A stretch of 64,000 nt of DNA, from the NCBI RefSeq assembly GCF_051014685.1, contig NW_027478895.1, positions 1-64,000 on the forward strand, written 5' to 3'. The position numbers were made by a program, and so were the translations under genes. The notes beneath the pieces were generated by a model that saw only the letters and a list, made by a program, of their open reading frames with translations, did no database searches and was not told the origin of the DNA. Positions 1 through 12,889 of this stretch are shown piece after piece (within the stretch, counting starts at the first letter, position 1; each line of letters opens with the position of its first letter). The stretch comes from Ptiloglossa arizonensis (Eukaryota > Arthropoda > Insecta > Hymenoptera > Colletidae).

Positions 1-2477
1 ATATCGTTGTAATCGGGTGAGTTTCTACTTTCAGACGCAGCAGGAACTTCTGGGTTTGGTCAATCCGTTCGCGAGATATGAGAGTTTGAAGCCAAGAAAT
101 GGTTGAGAAAGCAAAAAATTTTTCGCAATTCTGCTGCTCCAAACGCTTAACCAGAATGGCCTAGGGAAAAAATACACATACCGTTGTAATCAGGCGAGTT
201 TCTATTATCAGATGCAATAGGAATTTTTGGGTTAGGTCAATCCGTTCGCGAGATATGGGAGTTTGAAGCTAAGAAATGGTTAAGAAGGCAACAAATTTTT
301 CGCACTTCTGCTGCTCCAAACGCTTGACCAGAATGGCCTAGGGAAAAAATGCACATACCGTTGTAATCGGGCGTGTTTCTTCTTTCAGACGCAACAGGAA
401 TTTTTGGGTTAGGTCAATCTGTTCGCGAGATATGGGAGTTTGAAGCCAAGAAATGGTTGAGAAGGCAAAAAATTGTTCGCTATTCTGCTGCTTCAAACGC
501 TTGACCAGAATGGCCTAGGGAAAAAATACACATACCGTTGTAATCGGGCGAGTTTCTTCTTTCAGATGCAACAGGAATTTTTGGGTTAGGTCAATCCGTT
601 CGCGAGATATGGGAGTTTGAAGCCAAGAAATGGTTGAGAAGGCAAAAAATTATTCGCTATTCTGCTGCTTCAAACGCTTAACCAGAATGGCCTAGGGAAA
701 AAATACGCATATCGTTGTAATCGGGCGAGTTTCTACTTTCAGATGCAATAGGAATTTTTGGGTTACGTCAATCCGTTCGCGAGATATGGGAGTTTGAAGC
801 CAAGAAATGGTTGAGAAGGCAAAAAATTTTTCGCAATTCTGCTGCTCCAAACGCTTAACCAGAATTGCCTAGGGAAAAAATACACATACCGCTGTAATCG
901 GGCGAGTTTCTACTTTCAGACGCAACAGGAACTTTTGGGTTAGGTCAATCCGTTCGCGTGATATGGGAGTTTGAAGCCAAGAAATGGTTGAGAAGGCAAA
1001 AAATTTTTCGCAATTCTGCTGCTCCAAACGCTTAACCAGAATGGCCTAGGGAAAAAATACACATACCGTTGTAATCGGCGAGTTTCTACTTTCAGATGCA
1101 ATAGGAATTTTTGGGTTAGGTCAACCCGTTCGCGAGATTTGGGAGTTTGAGGACAAGAAATGGTTGAGAAGACAAAAAATTTTTCGCAATTCTGCTGCTC
1201 CAAACCCTTAACCAGAATTGCCTAGGGAAAAAATACACATACCGCTGTAATCGGGCGAGCTTCTACTTTCAGATGCAATAGGAATTTTTGGGTTAGGTCA
1301 ATCCGTTCGCGAGATATGGGAGTTTGAAGCCAAGAAATGGTTGAGAAGGCGAAAGATTTTTCGCAATTCTGCTGCTCCAAACGCTTAACCAGAATGGCTT
1401 AGGGAAAAAGTACGCATATCGTTGTAATCGGGTGAGTTTCTACTTTCAGACGCAGCAGGAACTTCTGGGTTTGGTCAATCCGGTCGCGAGATATGGGAGT
1501 TTGAAGCCAAGAAATGGTTGAGAAGGCAAAAAATTTTTCGCAATTCTGCTGCTCCAAACGCTTAACCAGAATGGCCTAGGGAAAAAATACACATACCGTT
1601 GTAATCGGGCGAGTTTCTATTATCAGATGCAATAGGAATTTTTGGGTTAGGTCAATCCGTTCGCGAGATATGGGAGTTTGAAGCTAAGAAATGGTTAAGA
1701 AGGCAACAAATTTTTCGCACTTCTGCTGTTCCAAACGCTTAACCAGAATGGGCTAGGGAAAAAATACACGTACCGTTGTAATCGGGCGAGTTTCTACTTT
1801 CACACGCAACAGGAATTTTTGGGTTAGGTCAATCCGTCCGCGAGATATGGGAGTTTGAAGCCAAGAAATGGTTGAGAAGACAAAAAATTTTTCGCAATTC
1901 TGCTGCTCCAAACCCTTAACCAGAATTGCCTAGGGAAAAAATACACATACCGCTGTAATCGGGCGAGTTTCTACTTTCAGACGCAATAGGAATTTTTGGG
2001 TTAGGTCAATCCGTCCGCGAGATATGGGAGTTTGAAGCCAAGAAATGGTTGAGAAGACAAAAAATTTTTCGCAATTCTGCTGCTCCAAACCCTTAACCAG
2101 AATGGCCTATGGAAAAAATACACATACCGTTGTAATCGGGCGAGTTTCTACTTTCAGATGCAACAGGAATTTTTGGGTTAGGTCAATCCGTTCGCGAGAT
2201 ATGGGAGTTTGAAGCCAAGAAATGGTTGAGAAGGCAAAAAATTTTTCGCAATTCTGCTGCTCCAAACCCTTAACCAGAATTGCCTAGGGAAAAAATACAC
2301 ATACCGCTGTAATCGGGCGAGCTTCTACTTTCAGATGCAATAGGAATTTTTGGGTTAGGTCAATCCGTTCGCGAGATATGGGAGTTTGAAGCCAAGAAAT
2401 GGTTGAGAAGGCAAAAGATTTTTCGCAATTCTGCTGCTCCAAACGCTTAACCAGAATGGCTTAGGGAAAAAATACGC
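1..2477 (+). repeat. HOR copy 1 of the left block, 14 monomers
   Basis: The copy opens with a marker monomer that has CGGGTGAG, a CAGCAGGAACTTCTGGG stretch and TATGAGAG. The same marker recurs at 2478, 4425, 7256 and 9556. Length is 14 x 177 minus 1; the missing base is a deleted G near 1076 (ATCGGCGAG for ATCGGGCGAG). A related marker monomer lies inside the copy at about 1416, with CCGGTCGCG in place of CCGTTCGCG, so this copy may be two fused shorter units. The window may begin in the middle of a longer array. Confidence 0.85.
2..18 (+). other. CENP-B-box-like site A variant, 8/9
   Basis: In TATCGTTGTAATCGGGT the second T of TTCG is restored, so 8 of 9 essential positions match, and 13 of 17 of the full box. 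Equivalent TATCG monomers recur through the left block (for example at 1416, 2478, 4425, 7256 and 9556) and near 17874 and 19108. Confidence 0.4.
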
Positions 2478-4424
2478 ATATCGTTGTAATCGGGTGAGTT
2501 TCTACTTTCAGACGCAGCAGGAACTTCTGGGTTTGGTCAATCCGTTCGCGAGATATGAGAGTTTGAAGCCAAGAAATGGTTGAGAAAGCAAAAAATTTTT
2601 CGCAATTCTGCTGCTCCAAACGCTTAACCAGAATGGCCTAGGGAAAAAATACACATACCGTTGTAATCGGGCGAGTTTCTATTATCAGATGCAATAGGAA
2701 TTTTTGGGTTAGGTCAATCCGTTCGCGAGATATGGGAGTTTGAAGCTAAGAAATGGTTAAGAAGGCAACAAATTTTTCGCACTTCTGCTGCTCCAAACGC
2801 TTGACCAGAATGGCCTAGGGAAAAAATGCACATACCGTTGTAATCGGGCGTGTTTCTTCTTTCAGACGCAACAGGAATTTTTGGGTTAGGTCAATCTGTT
2901 CGCGAGATATGGGAGTTTGAAGCCAAGAAATGGTTGAGAAGGCAAACAATTGTTCGCTATTCTGCTGCTTCAAACGCTTGACCAGAATGGCCTAGGGAAA
3001 AAATACACATACCGTTGTAATCGGGCGAGTTTCTTCTTTCAGATGCAACAGGAATTTTTGGGTTAGGTCAATCCGTTCGCGAGATATGGGAGTTTGAAGC
3101 CAAGAAATGGTTGAGAAGGCAAAAAATTATTCGCTATTCTGCTGCTTCAAACGCTTAACCAGAATGGCCTAGGGAAAAAATACGCATATCGATGTAATCG
3201 GGCGAGTTTCTACTTTCAGATGCAATAGGAATTTTTGGGTTACGTCAATCCGTTCGCGAGATATGGGAGTTTGAAGCCAAGAAATGGTTGAGAAGGCAAA
3301 AAATTTTTCGCAATTCTGCTGCTCCAAACGCTTAACCAGAATTGCCTAGGGAAAAAATACACATACCGCTGTAATCGGGCGAGTTTCTACTTTCAGACGC
3401 AACAGGAACTTTTGGGTTAGGTCAATCCGTTCGCGTGATATGGGAGTTTGAAGCCAAGAAATGGTTGAGAAGGCAAAAAATTTTTCGCAATTCTGCTGCT
3501 CCAAACGCTTAACCAGAATGGCCTAGGGAAAAAATACACATACCGTTGTAATCGGGCGAGTTTCTACTTTCAGACGCAATAGGAATTTTTGGGTTAGGTC
3601 AATCCGTCCGCGAGATATGGGAGTTTGAAGCCAAGAAATGGTTGAGAAGACAAAAAATTTTTCGCAATTCTGCTGCTCCAAACCCTTAACCAGAATGGCC
3701 TATGGAAAAAATACACATACCGTTGTAATCGGGCGAGTTTCTACTTTCAGACGCAACAGGAACTTTTGGGTTAGGTCAATCCGTTCGCGTGATATGGGAG
3801 TTTGAAGCCAAGAAATGGTTGAGAAGGCAAAAAATTTTTCGCAATTCTGCTGCTCCAAACGCTTAACCAGAATGGCCTAGGGAAAAAATACACATACCGT
3901 TGTAATCGGGCGAGTTTCTACTTTCAGACGCAATAGGAATTTTTGGGTTAGGTCAATCCGTCCGCGAGATATGGGAGTTTGAAGCCAAGAAATGGTTGAG
4001 AAGACAAAAAATTTTTCGCAATTCTGCTGCTCCAAACCCTTAACCAGAATGGCCTATGGAAAAAATACACATACCGTTGTAATCGGGCGAGTTTCTACTT
4101 TCAGATGCAACAGGAATTTTTGGGTTAGGTCAATCCGTTCGCGAGATATGGGAGTTTGAAGCCAAGAAATGGTTGAGAAGGCAAAAAATTTTTCGCAATT
4201 CTGCTGCTCCAAACCCTTAACCAGAATTGCCTAGGGAAAAAATACACATACCGCTGTAATCGGGCGAGCTTCTACTTTCAGATGCAATAGGAATTTTTGG
4301 GTTAGGTCAATCCGTTCGCGAGATATGGGAGTTTGAAGCCAAGAAATGGTTGAGAAGGCAAAAGATTTTTCGCAATTCTGCTGCTCCAAACGCTTAACCA
4401 GAATGGCTTAGGGAAAAAATACGC
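2478..4424 (+). repeat. HOR copy 2 of the left block, 11 monomers
   Basis: The copy is exactly 11 x 177 bp. Monomer order by markers is: CGGGTGAG; TCTATTATCAG; GCGTGTTTCTTC; TTTCTTCTTTCAG; TATCGATG; CGCGTGAT; GTCCGCG; CGCGTGAT; GTCCGCG; ATGCAACAGG; GCGAGCTTC. Compared with the 16-monomer copy at 4425 it lacks the block containing the 176-bp ATCGGCGAG monomer. The CGCGTGAT/GTCCGCG pair occurs twice in tandem, a two-monomer local duplication. Confidence 0.85.
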
Positions 4425-7255
4425 ATATCGTTGTAATCGGGTGAGTTTCTACTTTCAGACGCAGCAGGAACTTCTGGGTTTGGTCAATCCGTTCGCGAGA
4501 TATGAGAGTTTGAAGCCAAGAAATGGTTGAGAAAGCAAAAAATTTTTCGCAATTCTGCTGCTCCAAACGCTTAACCAGAATGGCCTAGGGAAAAAATACA
4601 CATACCGTTGTAATCGGGCGAGTTTCTATTATCAGATGCAATAGGAATTTTTGGGTTAGGTCAATCCGTTCGCGAGATATGGGAGTTTGAAGCTAAGAAA
4701 TGGTTAAGAAGGCAACAAATTTTTCGCACTTCTGCTGCTCCAAACGCTTGACCAGAATGGCCTAGGGAAAAAATGCACATACCGTTGTAATCGGGCGTGT
4801 TTCTTCTTTCAGACGCAACAGGAATTTTTGGGTTAGGTCAATCTGTTCGCGAGATATGGGAGTTTGAAGCCAAGAAATGGTTGAGAAGGCAAAAAATTGT
4901 TCGCTATTCTGCTGCTTCAAACGCTTGACCAGAATGGCCTAGGGAAAAAATAAACATACCGTTGTAATCGGGCGAGTTTCTTCTTTCAGATGCAACAGGA
5001 ATTTTTGGGTTAGGTCAATCCGTTCGCGAGATATGGGAGTTTGAAGCCAAGAAATGGTTGAGAAGGCAAAAAATTATTCGCTATTCTGCTGCTTCAAACG
5101 CTTAACCAGAATGGCCTAGGGAAAAAATACGCATATCGTTGTAATCGGGCGAGTTTCTACTTTCAGATGCAATAGGAATTTTTGGGTTACGTCAATCCGT
5201 TCGCGAGATATGGGAGTTTGAAGCCAAGAAATGGTTGAGAAGGCAAAAAATTTTTCGCAATTCTGCTGCTCCAAACGCTTAACCAGAATTGCCTAGGGAA
5301 AAAATACACATACCGCTGTAATCGGGCGAGTTTCTACTTTCAGACGCAACAGGAACTTTTGGGTTAGGTCAATCCGTTCGCGTGATATGGGAGTTTGAAG
5401 CCAAGAAATGGTTGAGAAGGCAAAAAATTTTTCGCAATTCTGCTGCTCCAAACGCTTAACCAGAATGGCCTAGGGAAAAAATACACATACCGTTGTAATC
5501 GGCGAGTTTCTACTTTCAGGTGCAACAGGAATTTTTGGGTTAGGTCAATCCGTTCGCGATATATGGGAGTTTGAAGCCAAGAAATGGTTGAGAAGGCAAA
5601 AAATTGTTCGCTATTCTGCTGCTTCAAACGCTTGACCAGAATGGCCTAGGGAAAAAATGCACATACCGTTGTAATCGGGCGTGTTTCTTCTTTCAGACGC
5701 AACAGGAATTTTTGGGTTAGGTCAATCTGTTCGCGAGATATGGGAGTTTGAAGCCAAGAAATGGTTGAGAAGGCAAACAATTGTTCGCTATTCTGCTGCT
5801 TCAAACGCTTGACCAGAATGGCCTAGGGAAAAAATACACATACCGTTGTAATCGGGCGAGTTTCTTCTTTCAGATGCAACAGGAATTTTTGGGTTAGGTC
5901 AATCCGTTCGCGAGATATGGGAGTTTGAAGCCAAGAAATGGTTGAGAAGGCAAAAAATTATTCGCTATTCTGCTGCTTCAAACGCTTAACCAGAATGGCC
6001 TAGGGAAAAAATACGCATATCGATGTAATCGGGCGAGTTTCTACTTTCAGATGCAATAGGAATTTTTGGGTTACGTCAATCCGTTCGCGAGATATGGGAG
6101 TTTGAAGCCAAGAAATGGTTGAGAAGGCAAAAAATTTTTCGCAATTCTGCTGCTCCAAACGCTTAACCAGAATTGCCTAGGGAAAAAATACACATACCGC
6201 TGTAATCGGGCGAGTTTCTACTTTCAGACGCAACAGGAACTTTTGGGTTAGGTCAATCCGTTCGCGTGATATGGGAGTTTGAAGCCAAGAAATGGTTGAG
6301 AAGGCAAAAAATTTTTCGCAATTCTGCTGCTCCAAACGCTTAACCAGAATGGCCTAGGGAAAAAATACACATACCGTTGTAATCGGGCGAGTTTCTACTT
6401 TCAGACGCAATAGGAATTTTTGGGTTAGGTCAATCCGTCCGCGAGATATGGGAGTTTGAAGCCAAGAAATGGTTGAGAAGACAAAAAATTTTTCGCAATT
6501 CTGCTGCTCCAAACCCTTAACCAGAATGGCCTATGGAAAAAATACACATACCGTTGTAATCGGGCGAGTTTCTACTTTCAGACGCAACAGGAACTTTTGG
6601 GTTAGGTCAATCCGTTCGCGTGATATGGGAGTTTGAAGCCAAGAAATGGTTGAGAAGGCAAAAAATTTTTCGCAATTCTGCTGCTCCAAACGCTTAACCA
6701 GAATGGCCTAGGGAAAAAATACACATACCGTTGTAATCGGGCGAGTTTCTACTTTCAGACGCAATAGGAATTTTTGGGTTAGGTCAATCCGTCCGCGAGA
6801 TATGGGAGTTTGAAGCCAAGAAATGGTTGAGAAGACAAAAAATTTTTCGCAATTCTGCTGCTCCAAACCCTTAACCAGAATGGCCTATGGAAAAAATACA
6901 CATACCGTTGTAATCGGGCGAGTTTCTACTTTCAGATGCAACAGGAATTTTTGGGTTAGGTCAATCCGTTCGCGAGATATGGGAGTTTGAAGCCAAGAAA
7001 TGGTTGAGAAGGCAAAAAATTTTTCGCAATTCTGCTGCTCCAAACCCTTAACCAGAATTGCCTAGGGAAAAAATACACATACCGCTGTAATCGGGCGAGC
7101 TTCTACTTTCAGATGCAATAGGAATTTTTGGGTTAGGTCAATCCGTTCGCGAGATATGGGAGTTTGAAGCCAAGAAATGGTTGAGAAGGCAAAAGATTTT
7201 TCGCAATTCTGCTGCTCCAAACGCTTAACCAGAATGGCTTAGGGAAAAAATACGC
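4425..7255 (+). repeat. HOR copy 3 of the left block, 16 monomers (2831 bp)
   Basis: This is the longest version of the left-block HOR, 16 x 177 minus 1. The missing base is in the ATCGGCGAG monomer at 5500. A rare TAAACATACC variant at 4951 recurs at 7782, exactly 2831 bp later, which ties this copy directly to the next one. Like copy 2 it has the CGCGTGAT/GTCCGCG monomer pair twice. Confidence 0.85.
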
Positions 7256-9555
7256 ATATCGTTGTAATCGGGTGAGTTTCTACTTTCAGACGCAGCAGGA
7301 ACTTCTGGGTTTGGTCAATCCGTTCGCGAGATATGAGAGTTTGAAGCCAAGAAATGGTTGAGAAAGCAAAAAATTTTTCGCAATTCTGCTGCTCCAAACG
7401 CTTAACCAGAATGGCCTAGGGAAAAAATACACATACCGTTGTAATCGGGCGAGTTTCTATTATCAGATGCAATAGGAATTTTTGGGTTAGGTCAATCCGT
7501 TCGCGAGATATGGGAGTTTGAAGCTAAGAAATGGTTAAGAAGGCAACAAATTTTTCGCACTTCTGCTGCTCCAAACGCTTGACCAGAATGGCCTAGGGAA
7601 AAAATGCACATACCGTTGTAATCGGGCGTGTTTCTTCTTTCAGACGCAACAGGAATTTTTGGGTTAGGTCAATCTGTTCGCGAGATATGGGAGTTTGAAG
7701 CCAAGAAATGGTTGAGAAGGCAAAAAATTGTTCGCTATTCTGCTGCTTCAAACGCTTGACCAGAATGGCCTAGGGAAAAAATAAACATACCGTTGTAATC
7801 GGGCGAGTTTCTTCTTTCAGATGCAACAGGAATTTTTGGGTTAGGTCAATCCGTTCGCGAGATATGGGAGTTTGAAGCCAAGAAATGGTTGAGAAGGCAA
7901 AAAATTATTCGCTATTCTGCTGCTTCAAACGCTTAACCAGAATGGCCTAGGGAAAAAATACGCATATCGTTGTAATCGGGCGAGTTTCTACTTTCAGATG
8001 CAATAGGAATTTTTGGGTTACGTCAATCCGTTCGCGAGATATGGGAGTTTGAAGCCAAGAAATGGTTGAGAAGGCAAAAAATTTTTCGCAATTCTGCTGC
8101 TCCAAACGCTTAACCAGAATTGCCTAGGGAAAAAATACACATACCGCTGTAATCGGGCGAGTTTCTACTTTCAGACGCAACAGGAACTTTTGGGTTAGGT
8201 CAATCCGTTCGCGTGATATGGGAGTTTGAAGCCAAGAAATGGTTGAGAAGGCAAAAAATTTTTCGCAATTCTGCTGCTCCAAACGCTTAACCAGAATGGC
8301 CTAGGGAAAAAATACACATACCGTTGTAATCGGCGAGTTTCTACTTTCAGGTGCAACAGGAATTTTTGGGTTAGGTCAATCCGTTCGCGATATATGGGAG
8401 TTTGAAGCCAAGAAATGGTTGAGAAGGCAAAAAATTGTTCGCTATTCTGCTGCTTCAAACGCTTGACCAGAATGGCCTAGGGAAAAAATACACATACCGT
8501 TGTAATCGGGCGAGTTTCTTCTTTCAGATGCAACAGGAATTTTTGGGTTAGGTCAATCCGTTCGCGAGATATGGGAGTTTGAAGCCAAGAAATGGTTGAG
8601 AAGGCAAAAAATTATTCGCTATTCTGCTGCTTCAAACGCTTAACCAGAATGGCCTAGGGAAAAAATACGCATATCGATGTAATCGGGCGAGTTTCTACTT
8701 TCAGATGCAATAGGAATTTTTGGGTTACGTCAATCCGTTCGCGAGATATGGGAGTTTGAAGCCAAGAAATGGTTGAGAAGGCAAAAAATTTTTCGCAATT
8801 CTGCTGCTCCAAACGCTTAACCAGAATTGCCTAGGGAAAAAATACACATACCGCTGTAATCGGGCGAGTTTCTACTTTCAGACGCAACAGGAACTTTTGG
8901 GTTAGGTCAATCCGTTCGCGTGATATGGGAGTTTGAAGCCAAGAAATGGTTGAGAAGGCAAAAAATTTTTCGCAATTCTGCTGCTCCAAACGCTTAACCA
9001 GAATGGCCTAGGGAAAAAATACACATACCGTTGTAATCGGGCGAGTTTCTACTTTCAGACGCAATAGGAATTTTTGGGTTAGGTCAATCCGTCCGCGAGA
9101 TATGGGAGTTTGAAGCCAAGAAATGGTTGAGAAGACAAAAAATTTTTCGCAATTCTGCTGCTCCAAACCCTTAACCAGAATGGCCTATGGAAAAAATACA
9201 CATACCGTTGTAATCGGGCGAGTTTCTACTTTCAGATGCAACAGGAATTTTTGGGTTAGGTCAATCCGTTCGCGAGATATGGGAGTTTGAAGCCAAGAAA
9301 TGGTTGAGAAGGCAAAAAATTTTTCGCAATTCTGCTGCTCCAAACCCTTAACCAGAATTGCCTAGGGAAAAAATACACATACCGCTGTAATCGGGCGAGC
9401 TTCTACTTTCAGATGCAATAGGAATTTTTGGGTTAGGTCAATCCGTTCGCGAGATATGGGAGTTTGAAGCCAAGAAATGGTTGAGAAGGCAAAAGATTTT
9501 TCGCAATTCTGCTGCTCCAAACGCTTAACCAGAATGGCTTAGGGAAAAAATACGC
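7256..9555 (+). repeat. HOR copy 4 of the left block, 13 monomers (2300 bp)
   Basis: The copy has the same order as copy 3 but lacks three monomers: one GCGTGTTTCTTC monomer just after the 176-bp monomer at 8331, and one of the two CGCGTGAT/GTCCGCG pairs. It shares the TAAACATACC variant with copy 3. Loss of whole monomers in frame with the 177-bp period is what unequal crossover or replication slippage between monomers would produce. Confidence 0.85.
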
Positions 9556-10058
9556 ATATCGTTGTAATCGGGTGAGTTTCTACTTTCAGACGCAGCAGGA
9601 ACTTCTGGGTTTGGTCAATCCGTTCGCGAGATATGAGAGTTTGAAGCCAAGAAATGGTTGAGAAAGCAAAAAATTTTTCGCAATTCTGCTGCTCCAAACG
9701 CTTAACCAGAATGGCCTAGGGAAAAAATACACATACCGTTGTAATCGGGCGAGTTTCTATTATCAGATGCAATAGGAATTTTTGGGTTAGGTCAATCCGT
9801 TCGCGAGATATGGGAGTTTGAAGCTAAGAAATGGTTAAGAAGGCAACAAATTTTTCGCACTTCTGCTGCTCCAAACGCTTGACCAGAATGGCCTAGGGAA
9901 AAAATGCACATACCGTTGTAATCGGGCGTGTTTCTTCTTTCAGACGCAACAGGAATTTTTGGGTTAGGTCAATCTGTTCGCGAGATATGGGAGTTTGAAG
10001 CCAAGAAATGGTTGAGAAGGCAAAAAATTGTTCGCTATTCTGCTGCTTCAAACGCTTG
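9556..10058 (+). repeat. Partial HOR copy 5 of the left block
   Basis: The copy begins with the CGGGTGAG marker monomer and follows the left-block order (TCTATTATCAG, then GCGTGTTTCTTC). It then runs into the tandemly duplicated 2831-bp unit that starts at about 10059. No other feature is visible. Confidence 0.75.
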
Positions 10059-12889
10059 ACCAGAATGGCCTAGGGAAAAAATACACATACCGTTGTAATC
10101 GGGCGAGTTTCTTCTTTCAGATGCAACAGGAATTTTTGGGTTAGGTCAATCCGTTCGCGAGATATGGGAGTTTGAAGCCAAGAAATGGTTGAGAAGGCAA
10201 AAAATTATTCGCTATTCTGCTGCTTCAAACGCTTAACCAGAATGGCCTAGGGAAAAAATACGCATATCGTTGTAATCGGGCGAGTTTCTACTTTCAGATG
10301 CAATAGGAATTTTTGGGTTACGTCAATCCGTTCGCGAGATATGGGAGTTTGAAGCCAAGAAATGGTTGAGAAGGCAAAAAATTTTTCGCAATTCTGCTGC
10401 TCCAAACGCTTAACCAGAATTGCCTAGGGAAAAAATACACATACCGCTGTAATCGGGCGAGTTTCTACTTTCAGACGCAACAGGAACTTTTGGGTTAGGT
10501 CAATCCGTTCGCGTGATATGGGAGTTTGAAGCCAAGAAATGGTTGAGAAGGCAAAAAATTTTTCGCAATTCTGCTGCTCCAAACGCTTAACCAGAATGGC
10601 CTAGGGAAAAAATACACATACCGTTGTAATCGGGCGAGTTTCTACTTTCAGACGCAATAGGAATTTTTGGGTTAGGTCAATCCGTCCGCGAGATATGGGA
10701 GTTTGAAGCCAAGAAATGGTTGAGAAGACAAAAAATTTTTCGCAATTCTGCTGCTCCAAACCCTTAACCAGAATGGCCTATGGAAAAAATACACATACCG
10801 TTGTAATCGGGCGAGTTTCTACTTTCAGATGCAACAGGAATTTTTGGGTTAGGTCAATCCGTTCGCGAGATATGGGAGTTTGAAGCCAAGAAATGGTTGA
10901 GAAGACAAAAAATTTTTCGCAATTCTGCTGCTCCAAACCCTTAACCAGAATTGCCTAGGGAAAAAATACACATACCGCTGTAATCGGGCGAGCTTCTACT
11001 TTCAGATGCAATAGGAATTTTTGGGTTAGGTCAATCCGTTCGCGAGATATGGGAGTTTGAAGCCAAGAAATGGTTGAGAAGGCAAAAAATTTTTCGCAAT
11101 TCTGCTGCTCCAAACGCTTAACCAGAATTGCCTAGGGAAAAAATACACATACCGCTGTAATCGGGCGAGTTTCTACTTTCAGACGCAACAGGAACTTTTG
11201 GGTTAGGTCAATCCGTTCGCGTGATATGGGAGTTTGAAGCCAAGAAATGGTTGAGAAGGCAAAAAATTTTTCGCAATTCTGCTGCTCCAAACGCTTAACC
11301 AGAATGGCCTAGGGAAAAAATACACATACCGTTGTAATCGGCGAGTTTCTACTTTCAGGTGCAACAGGAATTTTTGGGTTAGGTCAATCCGTTCGCGATA
11401 TATGGGAGTTTGAAGCCAAGAAATGGTTGAGAAGGCAAAAAATTTTTCGCAATTCTGCTGCTCCAAACGCTTAACCAGAATGGCCTAGGGAAAAAATACA
11501 CATACCGTTGTAATCGGGCGAGTTTCTACTTTCAGATGCAATAGGAATTTTTGGGATAAGTCAATCCGTTCGCGAGATATGAGACTTTGAAGCCAAGAAA
11601 TGGTTGAGAAGGCAAAAAATTTTTCGCAATTCTGCTGCTCCAAACGCTTAACCAGAATGGCCTAGGGAAAAAATACACATACCGTTGTAATCGGGCGAGT
11701 TTCTACTTTCAGATGCAGTAGGAAATTTTGGGTTACGTCAATCCGTTCGCGAGATATGGGAGTTTGAAGCTAAGAAATGGTTGAGAAGACAACAAATTTT
11801 TCGCACTTCTGCTGCTCCAAACGCTTAACCAGAATGGCCTAGGAAAAAAATACACATACCGTTGTAATCGGGCGAGTTTCTACTTTCAGATGCAATAGGA
11901 ATTTTTGGGTTAGGTCAATCCGTTCGCGAGATATGGGACTTTGAAGCCAAGAAATGGTTGAGAAGGCAAAAAATTTTTCGCAATTCTGCTGCTCCAAACG
12001 CTTAACCAGAATGGCCTAGGGAAAAAATACACATACCGTTGTAATCGGGCGAGTTTCTACTTTCAGGTGCAATAGGAATTTTTGGGTTAGGTCAATCCGT
12101 TCGCGAGATATGGGAGTTTGAAGCCAAGAAATGGTAGAGAAGGCAAAAAATTTTTCGCAATTCTGCTGCTCCAAACGCTTAACCAGAATGGCCTAGGGAA
12201 AAAATACACACACCGTTGTAATCGGGCGAGTTTCTACTTTCAGATGCAATAGGAATTTTTGGGATAAGTCAATCCGTTCGCGAGATATGAGACTTTGAAG
12301 CCAAGAAATGGTTGAGAAGGCAAAAAATTTTTCGCAATTCAGCTGCTCCAAACGCTTAACCAGAATGGCCTAGGGAAAAAATACACATACCGTTGTAATC
12401 GGGCGAGTTTCTACTTTCAGATGCAATAGGAAATTTTGGGTTACGTCAATCCGTTCGCGAGATATGGGAGTTTGAAGCTAAGAAATGGTTGAGAAGACAA
12501 CAAATTTTTCGCACTTCTGCTGCTCCAAACGCTTAACCAGAATGGCCTAGGAAAAAAATACACATACCGTTGTAATCGGGCGAGTTTCTACTTTCAGATG
12601 CAATAGGAATTTTTGGGTTAGGTCAATCCGTTCGCGAGATATGGGAGTTTGAAGCCAAGAAATGGTAGAGAGGGCACAAAATTTTTCGCAATTCTGCTGC
12701 TCCAAACGCTTAACCAGAATAGCCTAGGGAAAAAATACACATACCGTTGTAATCGGGCGAGTTTCTACTTTCAGGTGCAATAGGAATTTTTGGGTTAGGT
12801 CAATCCGTTCGCGAGATATGGGAGTTTGAAGCCAAGAAATGCTTGAGAAAGCAAAAAATTTTTCGCAATTCTGCTGCTCCAAACGCTTA
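10059..12889 (+). repeat. 2831-bp tandem duplication, copy A (16 monomers)
   Basis: Aligned at an offset of 2831 bp, this stretch matches 12890-15720 at every marker I compared: the ATCGGCGAG 1-bp deletion (11339 and 14170), GGGATAAGTC monomers, ATGCAGTAGGAAATTT, an AATTCAGCTGCTCC variant and GTAGAGAGGGCACAAA. The left edge is set by CGCTTGACC in the flank versus CGCTTAACC at the junction. The first half carries left-block monomers. The second half introduces the GGGATAAGTC, GGTGCAATAGG and GCTTGAGAAAGC subtypes that dominate up to about 36 kb. Confidence 0.88.
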
